This document shows positions 25,065 through 34,477 of a stretch of DNA of 48,130 nucleotides, piece after piece. The notes beneath the pieces are model-generated. The model saw nothing but the letters and a program-made list of their open reading frames with translations, had not been told where the DNA came from and made no database searches. Every line of letters begins with the position of its first letter. Position 1 is the stretch's first letter. Source of the stretch: Candidatus Praeruminimicrobium purgamenti (lineage in GTDB: Bacteria > Elusimicrobiota > Endomicrobiia > Endomicrobiales > Endomicrobiaceae); the NCBI GenBank assembly GCA_018433585.1, contig JAHDQW010000004.1, forward strand, positions 1 to 48,130, read 5' to 3'. The position numbers were made by a program, and so were the translations under genes.

Positions 25065-25851
25065 AGCGGCTATAGGCATTTTCGATTCAGGTTTGGGCGG
25101 GCTTACTGTTATGTCCGCAATTACAAAGCTTATGCCTAAAGAAAACATTATATATTTTGGAGATACGGCTCATGTCCCTTACGGTTCTAAGTCAAAAAAA
25201 GTCGTAACGAATTTTGCGCTCGGAATATCAAAATTTTTGGTCAGGCATAATGTAAAACTTATTGTCGTAGCGTGCAATACCGCTTCCGCTTTCAGTCTTG
25301 AAACGCTGAAAAAATATATAAAAGTTCCGGTAATAGGAGTAATAGAAGCAGGTTCAGTTATGGCGGCGGAAAATACGAAAAATAAAAAAATAGCGGTTAT
25401 CGGAACTGAAGGAACAATTAAAAGCGACGCGTACGCAAAAGAAATTAAAAAACATGACAAAAAGATAAAATGTTTTTCACGGGCATGCCCGTTGTTTGTT
25501 CCTCTTGTCGAAGAAGGCTGGCTTGACAACAAAGTAACCGAACAAATAATAAAAATTTATCTCAATGATATAGTAAATAAAGATATTGATACCGTTATTC
25601 TCGGCTGTACGCATTATCCTCTTTTAAAAAACACTATACAAAAAGTAGTCGGAAAAAAAATAAGCATTATAGATTCAGCTACTGCCGTAGCGTTCGAAGT
25701 TCAAAAACTTTTAAAAGAACAAAATCTTACAAACAGCACAGGGAAAGGATCTCTTGCATTTTTTGTCAGCGACAGCCCTGAAAAATTTCAAAAATTAGGC
25801 AGTAAATTTTTTAACAAAAAAATTATTAACGTAACCAAAGTGGAGATTTAA
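25030..25851 (+). CDS. murI: Glutamate racemase
   Basis: The 273-residue enzyme makes D-glutamate for peptidoglycan. Both catalytic cysteines are visible, in VVACNTASA and GCTHYPLL, with the N-terminal IFDSGLGGLTV and YFGDTAHVPYG motifs. The ATG at 25030 is preferred; a GTG at 25015 in the same frame is possible and would add five residues. Either start overlaps the 3' end of the amidase gene, so the two wall genes are coupled. queD follows after 1 bp. Confidence 0.93.
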   Translation: MQEKQNKSLKNKAAIGIFDSGLGGLTVMSAITKLMPKENIIYFGDTAHVPYGSKSKKVVTNFALGISKFLVRHNVKLIVVACNTASAFSLETLKKYIKVPVIGVIEAGSVMAAENTKNKKIAVIGTEGTIKSDAYAKEIKKHDKKIKCFSRACPLFVPLVEEGWLDNKVTEQIIKIYLNDIVNKDIDTVILGCTHYPLLKNTIQKVVGKKISIIDSATAVAFEVQKLLKEQNLTNSTGKGSLAFFVSDSPEKFQKLGSKFFNKKIINVTKVEI

Positions 25852-25852
25852 A

Positions 25853-26221
25853 ATGAAATACAAACTTTCCGTAATAAAATTTTTTTCTTCGGCGCATGCT
25901 TTGAGAGAATACAAGGGGAAATGTGAAAATCTTCACGGTCATAACTGGAAAGTAAGAGTGTGCTTTGCAGGTACCAAGCTGGATAACTGCGGGATGCTGA
26001 TAGATTTTACCGACATGAAAAAATATCTGGACACTGTCATTTTAAGTTTAGATCATAAATTTTTAAACGACACTCCCCCTTTTAATAAAATAAATCCTAC
26101 GGCGGAAAATATAGCTTCATATATTTTCTCACAAATGCAAAATTTTGAAACCGAAAACGCAAAAGTAAACGAAGTTGAGGTATGGGAAAGCGAAAATTCT
26201 TCTGTAACGGTGAAACTATGA
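25853..26221 (+). CDS. queD: 6-carboxy-5,6,7,8-tetrahydropterin synthase
   Basis: The 122-residue enzyme converts dihydroneopterin triphosphate to 6-carboxytetrahydropterin, the first committed step to the 7-deazaguanine of queuosine. The zinc histidines are in FSSAHAL and NLHGHNW, the catalytic cysteine in GKCENLHGH, and MLIDFTDMK and LDHKFLND are family motifs. It overlaps queC by an ATGA, and queE follows, giving a compact queDCE unit. Confidence 0.94.
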   Translation: MKYKLSVIKFFSSAHALREYKGKCENLHGHNWKVRVCFAGTKLDNCGMLIDFTDMKKYLDTVILSLDHKFLNDTPPFNKINPTAENIASYIFSQMQNFETENAKVNEVEVWESENSSVTVKL

Positions 26222-26865
26222 AAAAGAAAGCTGTAATTTTATTTTCAGGCGGGCTTGATTCGACTACTGTTTTATATTATGCAATGTCAAAAAAATATGA
26301 CTGTCATTGTCTGATATTTGATTACGGACAAAAACATAAAAAAGAAGTTAAAAACGCCGCAAAAATAGCAAAAAGTCTCGGTTTGGTTTCACAAACGGTA
26401 CGCATAAAACTTCCATGGGACAAAAGCGCATTAACCGATAAAACAGTTAATATCCCGAATCATAAAATAATAAAAAAAGGCTTTGTTCCCCCTACATATG
26501 TACCGGGCAGAAACACAATATTTCTTTCTTATGCGATTTCTTATGCCGAAACAATAAAAGCAGATGCTATTTTTCTTGGAATCAACGCCGTTGATTTTTC
26601 ATCTTATCCTGACTGCACCGGGCAATATTTACATGCTATGCAAAGCGTAACAAAAGCTTTAAAAAATAAAATAACAATTCATGCCCCTATAGAACATTTC
26701 TCAAAAGCCCAGATCATTAAAATGGGAATGAAACTTAAAGTCCCGTATGAAAAAACATGGACTTGTTACAGCGGGACAAAAAAACCGTGCGGTATATGCG
26801 ACTCATGCAAATTGAGAGCAAAGGGCTTTGAAGAGGTCGGGAGAGATGACCCTGCTCTTCAATAA
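26218..26865 (+). CDS. queC: 7-cyano-7-deazaguanine synthase
   Basis: The 215-residue ATP-dependent enzyme turns 7-carboxy-7-deazaguanine into preQ0. The PP-loop LFSGGLDSTT lies at the N-terminus and the zinc cluster CGICDSCKLR with the earlier CYSGTKKPC at the C-terminus; PGRNTIFLS is also conserved. The start at ATG 26218 (ATGA overlap with the queD stop) is preferred over an upstream in-frame start at 26182. Confidence 0.94.
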   Translation: MKKKAVILFSGGLDSTTVLYYAMSKKYDCHCLIFDYGQKHKKEVKNAAKIAKSLGLVSQTVRIKLPWDKSALTDKTVNIPNHKIIKKGFVPPTYVPGRNTIFLSYAISYAETIKADAIFLGINAVDFSSYPDCTGQYLHAMQSVTKALKNKITIHAPIEHFSKAQIIKMGMKLKVPYEKTWTCYSGTKKPCGICDSCKLRAKGFEEVGRDDPALQ

Positions 26866-27571
26866 TTTTAAAACGGCTCCCGTTGACGAAGTCTTCTTTT
26901 CTTATCAGGGAGAAGGTATTTTTGCCGGCATGCCGCAGATTTTTGTGAGATTTTCAGGCTGTAATCTTAAATGCAGTTACTGTGATACTAAAAATTCTCT
27001 GAAAATAAACAGCGGAACGAAATACTACTCCCAACAGTCATTATACTCTTTAATATGCGATACCTACAGACAAAATAAAAAATTTTTTTATTCAAAAGCA
27101 CCTTCTGTTTCTTTTACAGGAGGAGAGCCTTTGTTGTATGCAGATTATATAATTGAACTGGCAAAACAATTAAAAAAAGAAAAATTCTGCATTTATCTGG
27201 AAACTAACGGCAGTCTTCCCAAACAATTAAATAAAATAAAAGATTTATGCGATACTGTGGCAATGGATATAAAGTTTAAATCAGCATGCGGAAAAGACTT
27301 ATTTGCGCAGCACAGAAATTTTTTAAAATTGTCATTTAAAAAAACTTTCATCAAAACCGTAATAACAAAATCGACAACATCCGAAGAATTTAAAAAAGCG
27401 GTCATGCTTGTTTCAGGCATATCGCCTGACATTAAATTCGTAATACAGCCTTCGGCATGCAATGACGCATCTTTAAATAAAAAAGTTTTTGAATTTTATA
27501 TTACGGCTTCGCTAAAATTAAAAGATGTAAGAGTATTGCCTCAGCTGCACAAAATTTGGAAAATACGATAA
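26846..27571 (+). CDS. queE: 7-carboxy-7-deazaguanine synthase (radical SAM)
   Basis: The 241-residue radical SAM enzyme contracts the carboxytetrahydropterin ring to 7-carboxy-7-deazaguanine. FFSYQGEG at the N-terminus and SGCNLKCSYCDT, the CxxxCxxC cluster site, are clear, followed by FTGGEPLL. The ATG at 26846 is chosen; a TTG at 26828 in frame is less likely. It overlaps the end of queC by 20 bp. Confidence 0.92.
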   Translation: MTLLFNNFKTAPVDEVFFSYQGEGIFAGMPQIFVRFSGCNLKCSYCDTKNSLKINSGTKYYSQQSLYSLICDTYRQNKKFFYSKAPSVSFTGGEPLLYADYIIELAKQLKKEKFCIYLETNGSLPKQLNKIKDLCDTVAMDIKFKSACGKDLFAQHRNFLKLSFKKTFIKTVITKSTTSEEFKKAVMLVSGISPDIKFVIQPSACNDASLNKKVFEFYITASLKLKDVRVLPQLHKIWKIR

Positions 27572-27582
27572 GCGGAGTTTCT

Positions 27583-28266
27583 ATGACTTTACATAAAAAA
27601 GAGTTGAGCGTTTTCGGGAACAAATTCGTTAAAATACTCAATGATAACGGATTAGCGGCTTCTTTTGATGATTCTTCTTTCAGGGATTACCTTCTGCAGA
27701 TATCGGTTAAAAACAAACTGGTCAATTTGGGAAAAATAAATGTTTATTATAAACCGTCAAAAAAGTCTTTTTCTCTTTTGACATCAAATATCAAAAATCC
27801 GCAAGCGCTCGAAACAATCAATAAATGCTGGGATATTGCAAATAATTTTCAAACATTTTCTCAAGATTCCGGGATACATGAAGTGTTTGTCGACGGTTCA
27901 TACATAAACGGAAAAACAGGTTACGGAGCCGTGATATTTTCAGGAGATACAAATGTAAAAGAATTGTCAGGCAGTCTCAGCGACACGTCTACAAGGCAAT
28001 TCGGCGGAGAACTTTATTCCGTAATACAAGTCTTAAAATGGTGCAATGAAAACAATGTCAAAAAAATAAGAATTAATTACGATTATCTTGGCATAGAATA
28101 TTTCCCGACAGGCAAATGGCAGCCTAAAAATCCGCTCGCAGTCGAATATAAACAAGCTGTTTTATCATCCGGAATTGAAATTTTATGGAGAAAAATCGAC
28201 AGCCATACGGGAAATAAAAAGAATGATATCGCCGATAAACTGGCAAAAGCAGGAGCTTCTTTTTAA
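27583..28266 (+). CDS. RNase H family protein with an unusual N-terminal domain
   Basis: The 227-residue protein ends in an RNase H-type domain (from about residue 108): VFVDGSYINGKTGYGAV gives the first Asp, GGELYSV the Glu, NYDYLGIEYF the second Asp and KNDIADKLAKA the last Asp, so the catalytic set seems complete. The first 80 residues, containing KINVYYKPSKKSFSL, resemble the substrate-binding N-terminal domains of other RNases H (possibly TBP-like as in RNase HIII), but I am unsure. The ATG at 27583 behind CGGAG is chosen over a TTG at 27556. It converges on the sulfatase-fold gene with a 4-bp gap. Confidence 0.78.
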   Translation: MTLHKKELSVFGNKFVKILNDNGLAASFDDSSFRDYLLQISVKNKLVNLGKINVYYKPSKKSFSLLTSNIKNPQALETINKCWDIANNFQTFSQDSGIHEVFVDGSYINGKTGYGAVIFSGDTNVKELSGSLSDTSTRQFGGELYSVIQVLKWCNENNVKKIRINYDYLGIEYFPTGKWQPKNPLAVEYKQAVLSSGIEILWRKIDSHTGNKKNDIADKLAKAGASF

Positions 28267-28270
28267 CGGA

Positions 28271-30313
28271 TTATTTTTTGATTAAAATATCGGAAGCAGT
28301 CATCAAGGCTTTGTAATAGCCGGCAAGTTTTTTATGTTCTTCCGTAGTTTCTGCAGGAGATATTTTTTTTGTCTCTCTGTCAAAATTAAAAGATTTAAAA
28401 CTGTTATCGGTAAAATTATATTTCACGGCAATGTTATCTTTTACGGCTAATCCGTCTATATTAAGAGACACATTATCTGCAACATTTAACAAATCGCTCC
28501 CGACGGACGTATAATCGGCATTTGATAAAGATAATCCGTATAGTGTAGGCATTATATCCATATGTGAACCGTTTATTGAAGTATTTATCTGTTTATTCTT
28601 TAATTTTGGAGGAATATACAGATAAAGAGGAACAGCATATCTCACAAACATATCTTCGGTTGTATAGTTTGAGAGTTCTCTTAAATTATGATCTCCCGTT
28701 ACGGCAATAATAGTGTTTTCTGCAAACGCCGAATCTTTTACCGCTGAAATAAATTTTGCAAGCTCAATATTTGCAAACTGATATAATTCAAAAATAGCTT
28801 TATTGTTAAAATCTTTGGTCGACATCATTCCTTTTATCTGCTGAGGTATAGCCAACGGAAGCGGAATATATCCGTCAGGCCTTTTATACGGAGGATGCGT
28901 GCCGGTAGACATTGCAAAAATAAATTTAGGTTTATTTACTGATTTGTCTTCAAGTTTCTCTTTCAAAAGCTCAAAAAACTGGGCATCGTTTATTCCCCAT
29001 GCATGCCTGTCTTTTGCTTTAACTTTAATATTTCCTTCTCCGACAATTTCGTTAAACCCCTGAGCTTTAAAGAAAGATTCCAAATCTCTCCAGGTCATGC
29101 TGCCACCGTAAAGGGCAATCGAATCATAACCTGCTTTCTTATAAGGCAAAGCTGCGGAGTTAGGAAAAGGCTTGAAAGCGTCCTGTGTCTGCGTAATTTG
29201 ATTTACAAAAGGTCTTTGGGGAATATTCAAAATTATCGATTCTATGCCGTGAATTGTTATATATCCTGCCGGCAGAAAATTATAAAAAACTGTATCTGCG
29301 TCAAAATGTTTTTTTAAATCGCCTAAAACGTTAAACTGAGGGCTGTCTTTTAAAACAGGCAATTCTCCGAAACCTTCCATCACAATTAATATAACGTTTG
29401 GTCTTATCTCTTCGGCAGCCTTGTTTTCTCCGGTTTTTTTATGAAAAACATCGTCTAGAGTTTGTTTGTCTTTGTTAAAACTCAGGTATCTTAGATCATT
29501 TAATATTTGTTCATCGCCGCTGTATTTAAAAACTTCTTTTAAATTCATTGTATTATTGGCATTTTTTATTTTCAAATAAATAGTATCGGCAAGAGGGTGA
29601 ACAGGATTTATGCACAGCTTATTAATGAAATAGTCGGGAGAAATCTGCGAATAAAAAACCCCGAGAGGAAACATAGAAAAAGAACCTCTGGCAACAACAA
29701 AATTAACAGCGATTATAAGCAGAGCGGCAAAAAACTTTGTAGATTTTTTCCAATATAAAGTATTTATTATTCTTTCGTTAAACTTTAATTCTTTGTAGGT
29801 CCAATAAAAAACTTTATTTATAATAAAACATAGCAAGACAAAAATCAAAACGGCTATATACAGTCTATAGTCCGAAGCTATCGTTTTGACGAGAGCAACC
29901 GTATCATCTTCAAAAATGCCGAATATCAATAAATTGTAGTGATCTTTAAAATATGAGAAAAAACCGAAATCGACAAATATAACAAAAAACAGCAGCGAAA
30001 ATATCAAAGTATAATAATAACGGAAAAAAGATATTGAAAACCTGAATATCGAATAACTTTGCAGCAGCAGACAGATTATTAAAATTAAAGTAACGGGAGC
30101 GTTGATATAAGCCATAACGGACATATCAAAACGCAACCCCATAATAAAAGCCTTAAAAACGTATATTTTTAAAGCTCCAAGAGTTGAAAAGTCGGCAAAA
30201 TAAATAAAAAAAACAAATCTGTAAAGAGTAATAAACAAAAGCATTAAAAGATTTACAGGTATGAGTATTAAAAAACTGTTGAAAATTAAATTTGAATTAA
30301 ATCTTTCTTCCAT
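28271..30313 (-). CDS. Membrane sulfatase-fold phosphotransferase (LtaS/MdoB-like)
   Basis: The 680-residue protein has about five membrane helices (to about residue 220) and a large extracytoplasmic alkaline-phosphatase/sulfatase domain starting at NVILIVMEGFGELP. The metal site is supported by MEGFGE, TGDHNL and GSHMD, with the Thr of GYITIHGIES the likely nucleophile. Relatives move glycerol phosphate or phosphoethanolamine onto periplasmic glycans or lipids. In a diderm an OpgB-like or lipid A-modifying role is plausible, but the substrate is not shown. The ATG is 9 bp from a consensus -10 box on the minus strand with no ribosome site, so it may have its own leaderless transcript despite sitting after YfhO. 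Confidence 0.8.
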   Translation of the reverse strand: MEERFNSNLIFNSFLILIPVNLLMLLFITLYRFVFFIYFADFSTLGALKIYVFKAFIMGLRFDMSVMAYINAPVTLILIICLLLQSYSIFRFSISFFRYYYTLIFSLLFFVIFVDFGFFSYFKDHYNLLIFGIFEDDTVALVKTIASDYRLYIAVLIFVLLCFIINKVFYWTYKELKFNERIINTLYWKKSTKFFAALLIIAVNFVVARGSFSMFPLGVFYSQISPDYFINKLCINPVHPLADTIYLKIKNANNTMNLKEVFKYSGDEQILNDLRYLSFNKDKQTLDDVFHKKTGENKAAEEIRPNVILIVMEGFGELPVLKDSPQFNVLGDLKKHFDADTVFYNFLPAGYITIHGIESIILNIPQRPFVNQITQTQDAFKPFPNSAALPYKKAGYDSIALYGGSMTWRDLESFFKAQGFNEIVGEGNIKVKAKDRHAWGINDAQFFELLKEKLEDKSVNKPKFIFAMSTGTHPPYKRPDGYIPLPLAIPQQIKGMMSTKDFNNKAIFELYQFANIELAKFISAVKDSAFAENTIIAVTGDHNLRELSNYTTEDMFVRYAVPLYLYIPPKLKNKQINTSINGSHMDIMPTLYGLSLSNADYTSVGSDLLNVADNVSLNIDGLAVKDNIAVKYNFTDNSFKSFNFDRETKKISPAETTEEHKKLAGYYKALMTASDILIKK

Positions 30314-30322
30314 TTGACGGAA

Positions 30323-30351
30323 ATTATATCATTAAAAGTTTCTTATTTCAA
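30323..30351 (-). promoter_or_regulatory. Promoter inside the yfhO 3' end for the sulfatase-fold gene, predicted leaderless
   Basis: On the minus strand TTGAAA (30351-30346), a 17-bp spacer and TATAAT (30328-30323) end 9 bp before the ATG at 30313. The -35 box lies at the last codons of the upstream gene. Confidence 0.65.
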
Positions 30352-32478
30352 TTTAAGAGACTTCTCTCTGCGTGTAAAAAACACTAAAACGCCGGCAAGC
30401 AACATCCACGAAAAAAAAGAAATCAATAACCCTGCCGTAAAAGATAAAGGTCTGTATTCAAATCTTATTCTGTGTACGCCTTTATCAACAGAAATTGCTC
30501 TGTAAATATAATTCGCAGGTATTATTTCATATTTAACTTTATTATTGTCCATATTATAAGCTCTCCATCCTTTTTCATAATTGCTGCTTATCAATATGAT
30601 TGCCGGTTCGCTCGTTTTACATTCTATCTCTATTTCATTATCGTTTAAAGACAATATATTTACGGTACTTGCTCCCTGTTTTAAAGGTTTGTATAAAGGC
30701 TCTTTTTCCAATACAACCGTATTTAAAAAGTCAAAATTTTTATTAAATAAAATAGAAAATGTTTTTTCTTTATCGCTCTCAACGATATAATTATAGAATA
30801 CGTTAACCCTCTTGAGCATTTCCACATTGTATTGAGATACTCTCTCGGTATTATCATCTATGACGTATTTGCATCTGAGCATACCGAATATATTCTCCAC
30901 ATCCGCATTTGGATCTTCAAGATGCTTGATAAAATCAAGATAATTTTTAAGAACGTCCGAAGTAGTTCCGAATATATTTTCATAATTATATTCCAAAGAA
31001 TATTTCTCGTTTGCAAAATATCTTACATCGTCATTTTTGTAAAAAACCTTTAAGCGTTCATATTTATAATCATTGTCAAAGAAAAAAGGTTTGGCATAAT
31101 TTTTCACAAACATAACAGGCTGTATAGCCGCAATAAGCAGCATTACGGGAATAATGCTTGTGTATTTTCTGAACGATATGAATATTGCAAAAAGCAAAAC
31201 AAACCATCCTGTAAGAATAATTTGTTTTGTGAAAAGAGCCGATACGTTTACATCATTCGTAAATAATCCGGCAATAAAAACTGACAGCCGCGCGTTAAAG
31301 ATAATTGACAACACAGCAAACACAATAATCGTAAAAATAAAATATTTATTTATCTTTAAGTCTTTTGACATAATATGAATTATTCCGTAAGACAACAAAG
31401 GCAATATTAGTATTGAAATAAAAAAATTTATTTTTATAGGACTTCTGAAATTGTTAAATAACGGAATTAAAGATGCCAGAATACCGGAAATAACATGATG
31501 ATACGTGAGTAAATACAATAACACTGCCAGTAAAATGTATTTAAGATAATCCTTTTTAAAATTATTAAATATTAACGTTAAAATAATAAGGAGATTAAAT
31601 ATTCCTATATATATCGCCGTTTCCCAGAAATAAAAACTTGTTAATTCTGTATAAGCCGGAAACAAAAGAGTAAGCAAATGAGATAAATTTGATTTTATTG
31701 AAACATGCTGCAATATTCCTGAAATTCTTGCTCCCTGAAGATAAAATTCTATACTCGGAAGTAATTGTACCGCAGAAAGGCAAGCGGCTGCTAAGTAAGA
31801 TGAAAATAAAGTTATTATCGTGTTTTTATTGAAACAAAAAAATAAGACATATATAAAAGACACCACGGCTGTATAATAAACATACTGAAAATGTCCGGCA
31901 AAGATCTGCAACGCTATAACCGCCGAAACAGGGATAATAAATTTATAATTTTTGCTTTTAAAAGATTTGTCATATAAAAACAACAGCAACGGGAACCATG
32001 CCATAGTTATAATATTTGACAAATGTCCGGCAACTGCATGAAGATAAAAACCTGCACCGAACACTGCTGTTACGGCCGTATAAACAGACACAAATTTATC
32101 TTTTATTTTGTTGTCTATCCATAAAAAAACAGAAAAAGACAAAATAAAAAAATGCAGCAGAAAAGACCAGTTGATTGCTTTACTTATCGGCAAAAACAAA
32201 AAAATAATATTGAAAGGATAGCAGGTTGCGGTTTCGGAATTTGCGAAAAAAGGATGTCCTGAAAAAATCTGCAGAGTCCATAAAGGGACAGATCCTGAAA
32301 GAAGGCTGTCAGCTACATACTGTCTGATGTTTATATAATAGTTCAAATCTTTTAAATCGAATTTTGAAAAATAATAACCCGCCGGAGCAAAAATAATATC
32401 GGTATGAACCAGCAATATTATAAAAAAAAGCATCAAAGCTATATGAAAATAATTAAACTTCTCAAAAAACTTTCTCAT
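30343..32478 (-). CDS. YfhO-family polytopic membrane protein
   Basis: The 711-residue protein has about 12 membrane helices (to about residue 440), a soluble C-terminal part and a final membrane segment. FSKFDLKDLNYY, a PLWTLQIFSGHPFFANSET-like loop early on and ISSNYEKGWRAY near the end are typical of the YfhO family, in which Bacillus and Listeria members take part in glycosylating cell-surface polymers (GT-C-like fold). The start at ATG 32478 overlaps the aldolase stop (TAATG); a longer frame from 32544 lies inside that gene. The substrate is unknown. Confidence 0.82.
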   Translation of the reverse strand: MRKFFEKFNYFHIALMLFFIILLVHTDIIFAPAGYYFSKFDLKDLNYYINIRQYVADSLLSGSVPLWTLQIFSGHPFFANSETATCYPFNIIFLFLPISKAINWSFLLHFFILSFSVFLWIDNKIKDKFVSVYTAVTAVFGAGFYLHAVAGHLSNIITMAWFPLLLFLYDKSFKSKNYKFIIPVSAVIALQIFAGHFQYVYYTAVVSFIYVLFFCFNKNTIITLFSSYLAAACLSAVQLLPSIEFYLQGARISGILQHVSIKSNLSHLLTLLFPAYTELTSFYFWETAIYIGIFNLLIILTLIFNNFKKDYLKYILLAVLLYLLTYHHVISGILASLIPLFNNFRSPIKINFFISILILPLLSYGIIHIMSKDLKINKYFIFTIIVFAVLSIIFNARLSVFIAGLFTNDVNVSALFTKQIILTGWFVLLFAIFISFRKYTSIIPVMLLIAAIQPVMFVKNYAKPFFFDNDYKYERLKVFYKNDDVRYFANEKYSLEYNYENIFGTTSDVLKNYLDFIKHLEDPNADVENIFGMLRCKYVIDDNTERVSQYNVEMLKRVNVFYNYIVESDKEKTFSILFNKNFDFLNTVVLEKEPLYKPLKQGASTVNILSLNDNEIEIECKTSEPAIILISSNYEKGWRAYNMDNNKVKYEIIPANYIYRAISVDKGVHRIRFEYRPLSFTAGLLISFFSWMLLAGVLVFFTRREKSLKLK

Positions 32479-33038
32479 TATTTTTGCAAACCGCTTAAAT
32501 ATATTATTTTTGACGCACTTTCCACAACAGACAGATATAAACATGCTTCGCTTAAAGTTTTTCCTCCGGCAAAAGCTCCGTGTCCTCTGACAAATGCCGC
32601 CTTATACTTTGATATAAGCGCCGGTATTTTTGCGGCAACTTCATCGGAACATATAGTTTGGCTGCATGAAATAACCGGAATCTCCGGCAAATATAAAGAG
32701 CCTTCGGAATCAACAGGCTTTATCACTTTGCTTTTTAAAGACAATACCGTAGCATAAATGGTATGGGCATGAGCTACCGCAGTAACTCCAGGATTACTCA
32801 GATATATATTTCTGTGAACTTTCGCTTCTACCGAAGCTTCTTTATCTTTGCCGTCGTTGTCAAGATTAATGCTTACTATATCTTTTTCGGTGAGATATCC
32901 CAGCATAACGCCGTGTTTTTTTATCAATATATTATTCCCGTCTCTTACGCTTATATTGCCTGAATGCGAATGGTTTAATCCCTGTTCATACAAAACTTTG
33001 CCGAATAAAATTATTTCTTTTATTATTTTTTTATTCAT
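32478..33038 (-). CDS. Class II aldolase/adducin-family protein
   Basis: The 186-residue protein carries the class II aldolase fold: SHSGNISVRDG, the zinc ligands VAHAHTIYAT and RGHGAFAGG, and the acidic DSEGSLYLPEIP. Relatives include L-fuculose-phosphate aldolase and methylthioribulose-phosphate dehydratase; the exact substrate cannot be read from the sequence. An AGGA site precedes the ATG. The stop is fused to the yfhO start by a one-base overlap. Confidence 0.82.
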   Translation of the reverse strand: MNKKIIKEIILFGKVLYEQGLNHSHSGNISVRDGNNILIKKHGVMLGYLTEKDIVSINLDNDGKDKEASVEAKVHRNIYLSNPGVTAVAHAHTIYATVLSLKSKVIKPVDSEGSLYLPEIPVISCSQTICSDEVAAKIPALISKYKAAFVRGHGAFAGGKTLSEACLYLSVVESASKIIYLSGLQK

Positions 33039-33049
33039 AATTAAGATTC

Positions 33050-33883
33050 CTACCAGGTTTTAGATTTTTCAAGTATGTAAACAGTAACTTCCCTGTGCAT
33101 CCATGCTTCTTCTTCGCTCGGGTTGTTAACGCCTAAATCGACTCTGTTGCCTATAATTGCAGAGCCTGTGTCTCCAGCATAAGCATATCCGTATCCGGAA
33201 ATGTAAAGTCTTGTTCTTAACGGTATTACTTTAGGGTCGACGGCAACTATTCCCCTCTGCATTTTGTCACCTAAACAAGTAACCGTTCCGTCTCCCCATG
33301 CAAGAGGATCCCCGGGATAATACGCCGTAGCTATCATTTTTATCCTTTTTGCCTTGGATAAATCATAAATTTTTTCTATTTTATTATTATGCTTTAAAAG
33401 CAGCAGCCTGTAGAATGTTTTTGATATGGTTCTTTCGCTGTCGTATACTGCGCTGTGAAATTTATTATCGTAATATGTTTCCGTGATATCATAGCTTGTG
33501 TTTTTTACTATACCTTTCTGCAGTTCGACTTTTCTCAAATTAGAAGCATACTCTTTTCTCCATACAGGTCTGAAAGAAGACTGCTTTGACGCTTTTGATT
33601 TAACTTTTTTTACTCTTATTATTTTTATTCTGGCATCCGGATTAACCGGTTTGTCCAAATCATTGTATATGATGTCATCCGGGTTTAACACAATATTTTG
33701 TTCTTTTAAAATATCCCGCAACAATTTATCTTTATCATAAACAACCGATATAAGCTTGTCATCGGCAAGTATGTAAATTTTTCTGAACTGCAGAGAATTG
33801 GTGTTTAATACAAACACCAATAAAAAAATCACACACGGGATATATAAAAACCTGAATATTTTTTTTGTTTCAATTCTCTTCAT
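33050..33883 (-). CDS. Membrane-anchored 3D-domain protein (YabE/RpfB-like, putative murein hydrolase)
   Basis: The protein (277 residues from ATG 33883; a second ATG at 33889 is equally possible) has an N-terminal signal anchor (about 10-30), a DUF348-like domain (LLRDILKEQNIVLNPDD), a basic linker and a C-terminal 3D domain: MIATAYYPGDP, GIVAVDPKVIPL, GDTGSAIIGNRVDLGV. The three Asp residues match the MltA-type lytic transglycosylase core, so peptidoglycan cleavage is likely. The start overlaps the end of the radical SAM gene, and the aldolase follows after 11 bp. Confidence 0.8.
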   Translation of the reverse strand: MKRIETKKIFRFLYIPCVIFLLVFVLNTNSLQFRKIYILADDKLISVVYDKDKLLRDILKEQNIVLNPDDIIYNDLDKPVNPDARIKIIRVKKVKSKASKQSSFRPVWRKEYASNLRKVELQKGIVKNTSYDITETYYDNKFHSAVYDSERTISKTFYRLLLLKHNNKIEKIYDLSKAKRIKMIATAYYPGDPLAWGDGTVTCLGDKMQRGIVAVDPKVIPLRTRLYISGYGYAYAGDTGSAIIGNRVDLGVNNPSEEEAWMHREVTVYILEKSKTW

Positions 33884-34475
33884 ATTCATCCAAATACGGT
33901 CTGGCTCTGAATGAAACACCTATTGATTTTGCTATCGCTTCAACTTTTGACACATCCAAATTCTGCAATTCAACGGCAGTAAGAACAACAACTGGAATAT
34001 AATTTTTTGCGAGTTCTGCAAAAGCGATTACTTCTTTAAACGATTCTTCTCCGAACATAGGATTGTTCAACCTGTTGTGTTCCTGAGGAGTTGTTCCGTT
34101 TAAACTTATTGAGATAATGTCAACAAGACCTTTAAGTTCAGGCAATATATTTTTTTTATGATATTTATTTGCAAGACCAGCCGTATTTATTCTTACTTTC
34201 GCATTTTTTGATTTCAGCCATGCCGCTATTTCTTTCACTTCTTCCAATCGCACCAAAGAATCGCCGTATCCGCAAAAAATAATTTCTTTATATTTTGAAG
34301 GATCTCCTATTGAATCTATAACTTCCTTTACGGTCGGTTCTTTATCAAGTTTCAAAGAGTGTCCTCTGAAGTACCCTGACCATTTTTGTTTGATGCAGTA
34401 AGGACAAGCCATCATGCATCTGTTTGTTATATTTAAATACAGACTGTCGAGATACTGATAAGACAAAGTATTCAT
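33870..34475 (-). CDS. TatD-linked radical SAM protein
   Basis: The 201-residue protein has a radical SAM cluster motif in NRCMMACPYCIKQ (CxxxCxxC), then FCGYGDSL, RINTAGLAN and ISISLNGTTPQEHN. It fits the small family known as TatD-linked or TatD-associated radical SAM proteins, and it lies 2 bp after tatD with an AAGGAG site in the tatD end. The reaction is unknown. The short length (no C-terminal extension) means a minimal radical SAM barrel. Confidence 0.85.
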   Translation of the reverse strand: MNTLSYQYLDSLYLNITNRCMMACPYCIKQKWSGYFRGHSLKLDKEPTVKEVIDSIGDPSKYKEIIFCGYGDSLVRLEEVKEIAAWLKSKNAKVRINTAGLANKYHKKNILPELKGLVDIISISLNGTTPQEHNRLNNPMFGEESFKEVIAFAELAKNYIPVVVLTAVELQNLDVSKVEAIAKSIGVSFRARPYLDEYEEN

Positions 34476-34477
34476 TT

